The position numbers were made by a program, and so were the translations under genes. The notes under the pieces were generated by a model. That model was not told the origin of the DNA and made no database searches. It saw only the letters and a list, made by a program, of their open reading frames with translations. Shown in pieces: positions 1-8,142 of a stretch of DNA of 64,000 nucleotides. The stretch is from Pseudoduganella rivuli (GTDB taxonomy: Bacteria; Pseudomonadota; Gammaproteobacteria; Burkholderiales; Burkholderiaceae_D): positions 1 through 64,000 of the forward strand of contig NZ_WKJJ01000032.1 in the NCBI RefSeq assembly GCF_009674485.1, in the 5' to 3' direction. The first letter of the stretch is position 1; each line of letters opens with the position of its first letter.

Positions 1-72
1 AGCACATGTATTTCCATCCACTCTTCCTTGTGTAGCACTCAGGTCTCGCGCAAAAGACCTGACTTTACAAAA

Positions 73-122
73 AAGTGGCTCAGTTTTACTTTGCGCGAAG
101 TGGCTCATTTTTACTCCGCGCG
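73..122. repeat. Two adjacent 25-bp direct repeats, IS21-like end
   Basis: Two 25-bp units abut exactly (73-97 and 98-122). Each starts AAGTGGCTCA and ends GCGCG, and they match at 22 of 25 positions. Closely spaced repeats of this kind occur at the ends of IS21-family elements. No transposase is visible in the window, so the element would lie to the left. The second copy contains the stop codon of the neighbouring lipoprotein gene. Confidence 0.5.
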
Positions 123-737
123 CAACACCTGGCAATAGTGCATAGTGAGGTAAGCCTTTTCGACCAACTGCGACCACCAGTTGGGATCGTAGCGTTTCCA
201 AGCCTCTAATGTCTCTGGATCGGTCACGAGCTTCGCTTTGTCGAGGGCCTCGACAATTTGGTCAGTGACTTTTGATTCGATGCTCGATATAAAAGGTGCA
301 ATAACAATAGACGCGTTGGAGCAATCTGTTTTACTGCCATCATTCACAACGCGTCCCTCTACGTACTTTCTTCGAGGTAGTTGCCATCTGGGGCGAACAT
401 GACAGTCGAAGTGACTGGTGCGCACATATGCATCCAACTCGATTGTATTGGCCCCATCAGCATAACCCGCAAAATTCAACCCTACTAATTCTGCGTCGAG
501 TATCCCACCTATGGTCCCGCTCGATGCATTGCGGATAGCTTTGGCAATCTCTGGTTCCATGGCACGTCGAATTTGAGCAAGATCCAATTGAATTCTCAGA
601 GGCACCTGGGCTACCTGAGAAAATCCGACGTACGCTCCAGGCGGAATATAGGCCCATCCATCTTTGGCATCAGCAACGCACCCTGAGAGCAACAGCGAAG
701 CAGCCAGCAGATTTCGTCGGAAAGCGTCTTGTAACAT
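111..737 (-). CDS. Putative lipoprotein of unknown function
   Basis: I do not recognise this 208-residue protein. The start at 737 is preferred because it gives a short basic N-terminus and a hydrophobic stretch ending in a lipobox, Leu17-Ser-Gly-Cys20, which predicts a membrane-anchored lipoprotein; an ATG further upstream (800) would bury this signal. The mature part has scattered cysteines and an amphipathic middle (about residues 55-75) but no motif I can name. It is the last gene of a four-gene minus-strand cluster, 10 bp downstream of the duplicated-domain gene. Its last codons and stop lie inside the 25-bp repeat at 98-122, so the native C-terminus may have been replaced when a mobile element inserted. 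Confidence 0.65.
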   Translation of the reverse strand: MLQDAFRRNLLAASLLLSGCVADAKDGWAYIPPGAYVGFSQVAQVPLRIQLDLAQIRRAMEPEIAKAIRNASSGTIGGILDAELVGLNFAGYADGANTIELDAYVRTSHFDCHVRPRWQLPRRKYVEGRVVNDGSKTDCSNASIVIAPFISSIESKVTDQIVEALDKAKLVTDPETLEAWKRYDPNWWSQLVEKAYLTMHYCQVLRAE

Positions 738-747
738 CGCTGTTACC

Positions 748-1431
748 TCAAACCTGTGGTACTTTGGCGATATACCAGAGCTGAGGCGCAGTTGCCACAT
801 TAAAACCTAGGGGTTTGCCTTCACCGCGATTGAGGAGCGCTACCATATCCTGAATGCAGGTGGCATTTGGAAATGTTCCCGCTTGGTAAAGATAGCTAAT
901 TTCATCAGGATTTTGGCCTGGCTCAACAAACATGTGAAAATCATTTCCCCCAGAAAGCGCGCACCAAATTTTGTTGAGGCCCGTAGGTATAGGCAAAGAG
1001 TTGAGCCAGTTCTCAAGGGCGGCTGGCCACCCAGTCCCATTAGCCACGGCATCACTCGCAGTAAATACCAAATTTTGATAGTTTGGAGCCGGGGTACCCA
1101 TCTGAAAATCTTTGCGCTTAATTACCCACATCTGAGCTGGGCTGCCGACGTTGTACTGTACCGGGATGCCCCGACCTAGCGATAGGAGTTTCAACATTTC
1201 ATTTGTACCTAAGCCATGGGGTGGCAAAAATGCGAACTCCAAATCTGGGCCAACCGGGTCACCAGGTTCTCGAACTTTTGCCCAAACATGAAAGTCGTCC
1301 CCTGCCGATAAGCAAGCGCATACTGCTTCTAACCCATTCTTATGAGGGGGAGTATTGAGAATAGTTTCAAGCTCAGCCTTCCAATTACCAATCGCACTTG
1401 CTTTTCGGGTGTAATGTCTCCACTCGCTCAT
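748..1431 (-). CDS. Unknown protein with two copies of a ~90-residue domain
   Basis: This 227-residue protein has no signal peptide or membrane segment, so it is probably cytoplasmic. The start at 1431 is set by a near-perfect Shine-Dalgarno (AAGGAGGAG) just upstream; the frame stays open for another 83 codons but with no comparable site. The protein is an internal duplication. Both halves follow the same order: a Trp-x-Ala-x-Leu-Glu segment, a Gly-Leu segment leading to C-A-L/C-L-S-x-G, a DFH motif, a Leu-Leu-x-x-Gly segment, and a closing W-x-I-K/A-K strand. I know no family for it. It lies between a metallophosphoesterase and a lipoprotein, all on the same strand, and may be a small binding or immunity-like partner; that role is inference only. 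Confidence 0.75.
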   Translation of the reverse strand: MSEWRHYTRKASAIGNWKAELETILNTPPHKNGLEAVCACLSAGDDFHVWAKVREPGDPVGPDLEFAFLPPHGLGTNEMLKLLSLGRGIPVQYNVGSPAQMWVIKRKDFQMGTPAPNYQNLVFTASDAVANGTGWPAALENWLNSLPIPTGLNKIWCALSGGNDFHMFVEPGQNPDEISYLYQAGTFPNATCIQDMVALLNRGEGKPLGFNVATAPQLWYIAKVPQV

Positions 1432-1777
1432 TTTCTCCTCCTTAGTTTTAGTCCTATTGACACTGCTATAACTGCTATCCATGCACGCGACCGACTTCAC
1501 CGTCAATCGATAAATCTGACTCATCTTTCTATAGACGCTTAGCCGGGATGAAAGATAAGAATGGCACAATCCTAATTCGAAAAATACGATAAAAGTCACC
1601 TGACGTTGCAGAATTGGCATGCGGCCGCACAGATATTCGCAGTACCACGGTAAGCCGTGTGCATTCAATGTCAGCTTCATTACGACAGTTCGGCATGGCT
1701 CCTTGCAAGTGACTTGAACGATACCGAGAATGCATTACGCTTCTCGGGCGAGGCACGAAAGAATGCGAATCACGACG
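1432..1777. other. Intergenic region, 346 nt, no clear gene
   Basis: No convincing coding sequence. It holds the strong ribosome-binding site of the duplicated-domain gene at its left end. A short hairpin (CACGG, TAAG, CCGTG at about 1647-1660) lies downstream of the metallophosphoesterase stop but lacks a T-run. The gap suggests that the two left genes may have their own promoter, although I see no good -35/-10 pair. Confidence 0.5.
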
Positions 1778-3364
1778 TTACTTGCCTAGAGGGCAATTTG
1801 CAGGTGGAGCAGAACACAATGGGTCGCATGCATCAAGGAACACACCCTTTTCTTCGCTCTCAGGCATGTACCACTGTTTTAGCTCATTCGTTACACGACG
1901 CCCGTCATAACCGAGTTTGATCACCGAGTAGCACGAGGCTAAGTCGGTGTGAGTCAGCCGCTCTAGCGCCTTAATGCGACCTTCATTAGGTAGGAGTTTG
2001 CTGTCAAGATATTGCACGTTCATCAAACGCTGAAAAGCACCGGTATTAGCTGCACTTATGCGTAGTCCGTCTTTTACTCTGACGGCGAATGGTTTCTTCG
2101 ACTCATGTGTATGGCCATATACGTACACACTCAGTCGACCATTCTGGCGATCGTATAATTCCTGAATACGTTGCTTCACCATCGCTGTACCATCTGGATC
2201 AAGGGCTCCCCGCACTCCTGTTGCAAGAGATTTCTCGCAAAGAGGATTCTTCGATCCAGCACTTTGTAGGTCGAGTTGACCTCCTTGTAATGTCGCCATT
2301 CGCGTACACAATGCACGTGCTTCTTCTGGTCTCAGTTGCTCGGCTGTTGCCTTAAGCGCTCCACGTAATGCGTCTGCACTTTCAATTGCTATGGTTCTCT
2401 GCCCCAATGGGTTTTCGAGCGTTAGTAACGTGTCGCTAAGACATGCTTGACAACGTTGCACCTCTTCTTCGCTGAGTTCCTCATTTCCATTTGGCAAATT
2501 AAGTGCCTGTACTTTTTGATAAGTCGAAGTTTGTAATAGGTTGAACTTAATGAACTTCGCCATATCAGCCCATTTAGTGCCAATTTCTTCACTATAGGTC
2601 TTATAGATCTGGGCTCCGGCCGAGTCAGGCACGATATTGTCGACCAAAGGAAACTTAATCTCAACGTCGTTGTATAAGGACTGAACGAAATTCTCGCCCC
2701 ATGGTCGGAAGTAACGCACTTCGGTGCCACATGAGAGCTTTACGTTCCCTGGCCAATATGGGAACGAATTCACATCAAATGCTTGCTGATGTCCGTGCTC
2801 GACAATAATTTTCCCATCGTCGGATGTGAAACTTCCATTTGAGGCTCGTGTGAAGCGATCCCTTCCTTTATTGATCTTTGTACTGATTCTTTCCCAAATT
2901 ACATCATCTATTAGCGCCGCGTCATGATTGCCTGGAATAATGGTAACGGCGTTATTGGGAGATACTAAAAATGCTTCGATACTGCGAAACTCATCGGGAT
3001 GTGCCGTAAGCACATCATCCACAATGCGCTGCATTTCTTCGACCGTACATCCACACTCCGTGTCTTTAAGCTGTGCGCATGCCACTGTCGGATGCTGCCA
3101 CAACTCGAGGAAGTCACCTGCAATTACAAGATGTGCCCCCTTCGGGTTATCAGCACTAACTTGCTTGAGAAACCCATCGAATGCCTTGGGCCATCGAAAG
3201 TCCTCCATGGGATGCCAGCGCCCATTCAATTTGCCAACACCAAGATGAAGATCGCTGATAACAAAGATTGGCCGTGGGCCAGGACCTGATGTAGACAGAG
3301 AGAGCAATTGGCCTTGTGCGCTAGATACGAACCATGCCAAGACCAGAATGAGCCATTTGCGCAT
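1778..3364 (-). CDS. Exported calcineurin-like metallophosphoesterase
   Basis: This 528-residue protein starts with a signal peptide (cleavage near residue 18, after Ala-Gln-Gly), so it should act outside the cytoplasm. All blocks of the calcineurin-like phosphoesterase fold are visible: Asp38-x-His40 in ISDLHLG, Gly83-Asp84, GNHD at 145-148, His190-Gly-His192, and a late GHTH motif, which together ligate two metals. A cysteine-containing insert lies between the fourth and fifth blocks, making it longer than simple members. The substrate cannot be told from sequence; phosphodiesters, nucleotides or phospholipids are all possible. Its ATG overlaps the TAA of the CHAT gene by one base (TAATG), so the two are translationally coupled and likely work together. 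Confidence 0.85.
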   Translation of the reverse strand: MRKWLILVLAWFVSSAQGQLLSLSTSGPGPRPIFVISDLHLGVGKLNGRWHPMEDFRWPKAFDGFLKQVSADNPKGAHLVIAGDFLELWQHPTVACAQLKDTECGCTVEEMQRIVDDVLTAHPDEFRSIEAFLVSPNNAVTIIPGNHDAALIDDVIWERISTKINKGRDRFTRASNGSFTSDDGKIIVEHGHQQAFDVNSFPYWPGNVKLSCGTEVRYFRPWGENFVQSLYNDVEIKFPLVDNIVPDSAGAQIYKTYSEEIGTKWADMAKFIKFNLLQTSTYQKVQALNLPNGNEELSEEEVQRCQACLSDTLLTLENPLGQRTIAIESADALRGALKATAEQLRPEEARALCTRMATLQGGQLDLQSAGSKNPLCEKSLATGVRGALDPDGTAMVKQRIQELYDRQNGRLSVYVYGHTHESKKPFAVRVKDGLRISAANTGAFQRLMNVQYLDSKLLPNEGRIKALERLTHTDLASCYSVIKLGYDGRRVTNELKQWYMPESEEKGVFLDACDPLCSAPPANCPLGK

Positions 3365-5664
3365 TATTTAATCGCTCCACAGATCGAAGTATCGGGATCC
3401 CCGACAATCATGAGAAAGTTGGCTGCTATACGGACAGCCTCATTGTTATCTTGCGGATCAGGGCCGTTAAGTATCCGTTGGCGAGCCAGCCGGAAAATTT
3501 CTGAAAGAGTCGTATCTTTTTCTAGCTTTGATGCCACAGTCTTCACATTTTCGAGAAAACGAGCTGCTAATCGACCAGGCACAATCACTGGACTAATAAC
3601 CGCCGCGCGCATGTTTTTTTCATTTAATCGTTCGAGAAACATGGCACCGTCATTGTCTTTGTCCCCAATTGCGCCAAGCGAACATGCCATCAAAATACCG
3701 ACTGAGCCGTTCTTAAATTTTCGCGAAACCTGCTCTGCGGGAATGCCTTCTATCCTCTTCCTCTTTTGTGTATCTGCGAGAAATCCACGGCCGTGATGTG
3801 CCAACAGTACCAAAGCTTCTGGCCTCTCGCACATTGGCGAACTACTTGTTAAATATCCTTTAAGGAGATTTAGGTCATCAAATGTTGCGGGGCTACGATG
3901 ATGCAATGGTTCAACTATTGAAGGTACAAGCGTGCGCCGCCAGGTTTCAGTGAAAGCTGCGTCCGTTACAATTAATCCAGAAGTCCAGTCGCTTATGCAC
4001 TTCGTAGGGCCGAGTACAGGTGGTAGTGGAATCGGTAGTGGCTGCACAAAGTCTAGATACTTTCCTAGTGCCTCGCTCTCGGAGTAGCTAATCAGTTGGA
4101 CAGGGGCGTAGTAATTTCTATTTGCAACGATGTTGCGTAAATTTACTTGCACTCGATCATTTTTTGATGTGGATGCAAGAGAACGAAGCTCTTGCAGAGC
4201 AATATTACCATCGCATGGATCTTCATCACTATCGCCGTTCGTGGCGCAATCAAAAAGTGTTTTTGTCAGTTCTCGACTGACAAGCTTTAGGTCGAGCGCA
4301 TCGGACCCTATATTGTCATTAATGTATTCGCTCAGGTCGCGGAGTGCTCGTTCCAGTGGGCCTTTCAGTACCCATGAAATGGGGTCTTGGTCTGCGTCAC
4401 GTGCCTTCTGAAAACTACCAATGGCGAAATCTTCAAAATCCAAGATTCCAAGCCTTGCCACTGCCTGTTTTTCGTCCGATACCTCAAACCAAGGCATAGC
4501 GCTTGGTCCCACGGAACGTGAAATTGAAGTAGTAACGCATTGCGTTGCATCCTGGTCACCTACCATAGCATTGACTCGCCAAGATGTTACAAGGCGCCGA
4601 GTAGCTTTACTTGATACTACCACCACAAACGAAATACATCCCGGTTCGATCGGGATGAACGCACTCGACAGAATAGTGTTGTCCCCATCCTCAAACTTGA
4701 TTGCGTTGTGCTCTCTCGACATTTCGTTGAGTTTTCTTGTCGTAATCTTATCTTGTATAAGGGTCCGAGTAAGAGTATCGCGACTAATAGTGACCATCGA
4801 CAATAGGGGTTTTCTAGTACGGAACTTACCAACTGGAACAACTGTGATGTTGTAGGGCTCAAAATCAGGTAAATAATCCTCTGTCTGTTGTAGTTCAATT
4901 TTTTCCCGAGGATTGTCCGCACCATTCTTTTGCGCGTTAAAATCAAGTGCAGAAAAAGCAAGCCTGAATCGATAAAGTTTTCCAGTTTCCAAAGTAACCG
5001 GTTGCTCACTGCCGTCATCCGAATCGATCCATGAATTCCAAAAGAGGCGTGGATGTATCGGTTGGAAATAACGAATATCTGTAAGTGACGTGGTTTGAGA
5101 AACCAGTTTGTCAACTGTAATTGTCTCGAGAGCACCACAATTCTTTGTCGACGGATACCATACTGCTATTTTTTGCAATGAAAATGCTGTATTAGTATCA
5201 TTTCCGTCTTCCGCCACTAACGCTGCACTTTTTGGCCAGATCATTAAGGAACCGAGACGTGATTCCCCTTTTCTCACTGGCCGCAGACCAAACTTCCCGG
5301 GTGATTTTAAAATCGCCTCGGTGTTTATCTTTTCATTACTGGGATACCTACCATGGTAGGCATAAAGGACTTCTCTTAGAAAATTCCGTAATGGAAGCAA
5401 TTTGTCGCTCATGAGGGCTCCCCCCTCACATTGCTTGAAAGTATTTCGATCAATTATCGAAATACCTGCTCCGAACTGCGACCACTCCAAGCATTCCTTG
5501 GCAGCTTTTTGCTCTTCTACGCTATGAGCGGTTCTGGGTGGGGTCGTTGGATTTACGCAGACACTAGTACGCGTCGCAAAGGCAACGGAATCTTCCGCCA
5601 AAGCTGGCAAAGTGAAGCATAAAATTAGAAGCCGGATAAAAACTGAACCGATTGAGACATTCAT
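3364..5664 (-). CDS. Exported CHAT-domain (caspase-like) peptidase
   Basis: A 766-residue protein with an N-terminal signal peptide ending near Ala-Leu-Ala-Glu. Roughly the last 230 residues look like a CHAT (clan CD, caspase-related) protease domain: a YAPVQLI-type opening, the His-Gly block LLAHHGRG (His623/624), and the Cys block ILMACSLG (Cys661), followed by the A-V-I-S-P and R-L-A-A-R-F segments usual after the catalytic Cys. His and Cys would form the dyad. The N-terminal 500 residues match nothing I know and may sense a ligand. CHAT proteases are mostly cytoplasmic in bacteria, so a signal peptide is unusual. It is the first gene of the cluster, coupled to the phosphoesterase. The CHAT assignment rests on motif reading, not alignment. 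Confidence 0.7.
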   Translation of the reverse strand: MNVSIGSVFIRLLILCFTLPALAEDSVAFATRTSVCVNPTTPPRTAHSVEEQKAAKECLEWSQFGAGISIIDRNTFKQCEGGALMSDKLLPLRNFLREVLYAYHGRYPSNEKINTEAILKSPGKFGLRPVRKGESRLGSLMIWPKSAALVAEDGNDTNTAFSLQKIAVWYPSTKNCGALETITVDKLVSQTTSLTDIRYFQPIHPRLFWNSWIDSDDGSEQPVTLETGKLYRFRLAFSALDFNAQKNGADNPREKIELQQTEDYLPDFEPYNITVVPVGKFRTRKPLLSMVTISRDTLTRTLIQDKITTRKLNEMSREHNAIKFEDGDNTILSSAFIPIEPGCISFVVVVSSKATRRLVTSWRVNAMVGDQDATQCVTTSISRSVGPSAMPWFEVSDEKQAVARLGILDFEDFAIGSFQKARDADQDPISWVLKGPLERALRDLSEYINDNIGSDALDLKLVSRELTKTLFDCATNGDSDEDPCDGNIALQELRSLASTSKNDRVQVNLRNIVANRNYYAPVQLISYSESEALGKYLDFVQPLPIPLPPVLGPTKCISDWTSGLIVTDAAFTETWRRTLVPSIVEPLHHRSPATFDDLNLLKGYLTSSSPMCERPEALVLLAHHGRGFLADTQKRKRIEGIPAEQVSRKFKNGSVGILMACSLGAIGDKDNDGAMFLERLNEKNMRAAVISPVIVPGRLAARFLENVKTVASKLEKDTTLSEIFRLARQRILNGPDPQDNNEAVRIAANFLMIVGDPDTSICGAIK

Positions 5665-6734
5665 AATGACTCCAAGAACGGACAGAATGAAATTGTCAAA
5701 CAGTAAAGTTAAAGATTGAATAAAGTAATGCGTGAATGAATTTCTTCATTCAAAATTTTGCCAGGTACATTATTGTAATAATAATTATTAATTTTGCATG
5801 AAAGGTGTGTAGATAGCTGTATTAGTAGGAATAAAAAGTGCGGACCATGCGCGTTAACCACGACGAAGCGCTTGCTTATGTTGTATATAGCCCGAACAGA
5901 CAGTTTGTCTACGACAAGGTCAATTTTACAAACCAACCAAAAGTTTTTTGATCTACTTCAACCATAGCTGCTAAATGCATCAACATTCTCACCTTTTGTC
6001 ACGAGTGGTTGAATCGCAACACTTTGTGAAAAATTGAGATTACCTCTCTTGAGTCACCAGACGAATTCTGTGGATATTCTTACAGTATAAGTAGGGTGCG
6101 AATGCACTCTGTGGAAATCGGGCATTAAAGAGACATTAGCTATGCTGCGCATTAGGTGTCGAGATGTGCAGCTAAGCGCCTGGTATAGGGCGAGCTGTGC
6201 TTGCTCTTCATCCATTCTTGCGTGCACTGGGCTAGCCAGTTTCTGTTCTCGAATTAATTGCAAAGGAATAGCCACGAGATGCAATCGAGATTATTGCTCA
6301 TCCGTTGATAGATTTCCCTTATTTCAGGACGAGCTAGCGCCAACCCTGCGGGTCTAAGTTTGTGATCCAAGGTTCTTCGAGATAAGGAATTACAACTTTC
6401 CTCCTCCAGGTAACGTAGCGCATCTTGCTCACCACTGGGTATTGCCATTCCACGTCCAGTCGAAGTTGTACTTCCACCTGCAACCTGCCTTCTGGTCAAG
6501 GAGGCATTGACAGATCGAAGCCGTCTTTCGTGCGAAGGGGTAGACGCAGGTCGCCTAACAAAAATCCATCTCCTAAATGCGCTCGGTGAACGTTGGGTTG
6601 TTCGCGAGGAGGGCAAGGCGGAGAACATCGTTTTTGAGGGAAAAGGGGCCGTAATACGCAAGTTACCTACGCCGCGTAAGTCGAAGAAAGAGAACTCCTG
6701 ACCTGTTAGCGAGCGCCTTGGTTCGTATAGTGGA
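5665..6734. other. AT-rich intergenic region, 1.07 kb, no clear gene
   Basis: Short open frames exist on both strands but none has a credible start, composition or family resemblance. The left third (to about 6050) is very AT-rich and should hold the promoter of the CHAT gene; a small inverted repeat (GAATGAA, 4 nt, TTCATTC) lies at 5734-5751 next to it. The right part looks like decayed sequence adjoining the toxin-antitoxin remnant. Confidence 0.5.
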
Positions 6735-6908
6735 CTTGGATGGGCGGGGTTGGCTTGCCGACCGGGAGCGCCGCAATGCTAAATAGCAGCAAGCGTCAGG
6801 CTGGACAAGTACAAGGTCGTGGCGGCCTGCTCGTTCAACCAGGCACGCACCGGATGCGGCTCCGGTTTCATAGCTTCGGAAACGACGTTGGCATCCAACA
6901 CCATCATC
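6735..6908 (-). pseudogene. FitB/VapC-type PIN toxin remnant, frameshifted
   Basis: Reading from ATG at 6908, the product begins MMVLDANVVSEAMKPEP and continues through RAWLNEQAA and LYLSSLTLA, the typical N-terminus of FitB/VapC PIN-domain RNases, including the first catalytic Asp. A stop follows after about 42 codons. The expected continuation (FSIAALPVGK) appears in another frame immediately afterwards, so a small deletion has shifted the frame, and the remaining two thirds of the domain are missing. The ATG overlaps the antitoxin stop (TGATG), as in intact operons. It is almost certainly inactive. Confidence 0.65.
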
Positions 6909-7095
6909 AGTCAAATCCCAGCGGCGTAGCCGGCGTCTGATCGCGGCCCTGCTCCAGCACATCAACCCCCTCATTGGTCAAGCCGATTTGGTGGCCTAAG
7001 TCCACCAGCGTATCGCCCATGCGTACACGGGCTGCCGGTTTGACCGCCAACGCGAGAATTTCCCTAACCTCGGCTTCAGTGCTGCGTCCGTACTG
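6908..7095 (-). pseudogene. FitA-type antitoxin remnant, 5' end lost
   Basis: The minus-strand frame reads Y-G-R-S-T-E-A-E-V-R-E-I-L and on to a C-terminus ending ATPLGFD. The GRSxEAEVREIL stretch is the hallmark of FitA-like ribbon-helix-helix antitoxins. An in-frame stop sits just upstream (7096-7098), and the N-terminal DNA-binding strand is absent, so the gene is truncated. It overlaps the toxin remnant by one base, giving a decayed fitAB operon. Such modules are common on mobile DNA, which supports an acquired origin for this part of the window. Confidence 0.65.
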
Positions 7096-7536
7096 TCAGC
7101 GTAGCTATGCTATCCCTTCATTTAAATGCATTCACTGGATGCCGTGTCTCATGAAATGCTTTCAATTCTGGCTTGTGTTGATGGAGATGCAGAGGCGTAT
7201 GGATGCCACCCTGGCAACCTAGCTCAAGTTCAAATTACTTGTTCAAGTTCGTTTTCCCAGCTGCCACTTACGAGCACGCGGCAACGATATGGTTCCGAGA
7301 TTGTGGAACGGCAAAGTTATGCTTCCGGCTCCTCGGAAAGCGGGCCTGCGGGCATATTCCATCCCGGGCGACGAATGCACCTGGGAGACGCCTCTGGCAA
7401 TGTTATGCATCCTGCCGCGGCAAAGTTATCGTTCTAGCGACAGAATGTCATGCCAACAAGGCATGGTACATTTTCCATTCATCTTCAGCATTGCAGTACC
7501 GAAGTGGTTACTCACCAACCGTTTCCAGGAGTCTGC
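7096..7536. other. Intergenic region, 441 nt, leader of the split synthase genes
   Basis: No convincing gene. Composition changes here from the AT-rich left region to the GC-rich remainder. It holds a near-palindrome at 7444-7472 and the ribosome-binding site for the next gene. An 11-nt string (GGCAAAGTTAT) occurs twice, near 7310 and 7420, without obvious meaning. Confidence 0.45.
7444..7472. repeat. Inverted repeat, possible operator
   Basis: AATGT-CATGCC, spacer AACAA, then GGCATG-GT-ACATT. The arms are perfect apart from a two-base bulge. It lies about 65 bp upstream of the likely start of the spermidine-synthase-like operon, where a repressor site or RNA hairpin could act. Confidence 0.4.
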
Positions 7537-8142
7537 GTGTCCGGTAAATCCTCCCGCCCCCTGCTGCTCGGCGTCTTTTTCCTGTCCGGCGTCTCCGCCC
7601 TGATTTACCAGGTCGCCTGGCAGCGCCTGCTGTTCGGCGCCTTTGGCGTCGATATCGAATCCATCACCATCATTGTCTCCACCTTCATGCTGGGCCTCGG
7701 TTGCGGGGCGCTGGCGGGCGGGCAACTGGCCGACCGGCTGGGACACCGCACGGTCGAACTGTTTGCGCTGTGCGAATTGGGCATCGGCTTGTTCGGCCTG
7801 GCCAGCACGGTGCTGATCCCGGCCGTGGGCGCGCGCTTCCTGCACAGCAGCCTGCCGGTGATCGCGGCCGCCAACTTCCTGCTGATCCTGCTGCCGGCCA
7901 GTCTGATGGGCGCCACGTTGCCGATGCTGGTGGCGCACCTGTTCCGGGACAATGCCAATGTCGGCCTGTCGATCGGCAGCCTGTACTGGGCCAATACCAT
8001 GGGCGCCGCACTGGGCGCGCTGGCCGCCGGCGTGCTGCTGTTCCGCTACCTGACACTGGACCAGTCGATCTGGCTGGCGGCCGCCGGCAATTTCCTGGTG
8101 TCGGGGTCGGTCTACGTGGGCCACGGCCGGGGGCGCGCATGA
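7537..8142 (+). CDS. Membrane half of a split MFS/spermidine-synthase-like protein (N-terminal part)
   Basis: A 201-residue membrane protein with about five or six hydrophobic helices. It resembles the N-terminal part of the fused MFS/spermidine-synthase-like proteins: an SGVSALIYQVAWQR opening, then G-L-G-x-G-A-L-A-G-G and a PASLMGATLPML segment. A GTG at 7537 is chosen as the start because it has a CCAGGAG site 6 nt upstream and places the first helix near the N-terminus; an ATG at 7450 is possible. The stop overlaps the next gene's ATG (ATGA), so the two are coupled and probably form one complex. The substrate is unknown; no lysine or ornithine decarboxylase lies nearby. Confidence 0.7.
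   Translation: MSGKSSRPLLLGVFFLSGVSALIYQVAWQRLLFGAFGVDIESITIIVSTFMLGLGCGALAGGQLADRLGHRTVELFALCELGIGLFGLASTVLIPAVGARFLHSSLPVIAAANFLLILLPASLMGATLPMLVAHLFRDNANVGLSIGSLYWANTMGAALGALAAGVLLFRYLTLDQSIWLAAAGNFLVSGSVYVGHGRGRA

Noticed and set aside
1432..1680. 83-codon upstream extension of the duplicated-domain gene
   Set aside because: The strong Shine-Dalgarno just before 1431 fixes the start, and the extension lacks protein-like character.
6254..6661. A 135-codon minus-strand open frame in the AT-rich gap
   Set aside because: No start signal, Ser/Arg-heavy composition typical of a shadow frame, and no recognisable domain.
7126..7437. Overlapping open frames of about 100 codons before the split synthase
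   Set aside because: Several frames are open at once and none has a ribosome-binding site or family resemblance.
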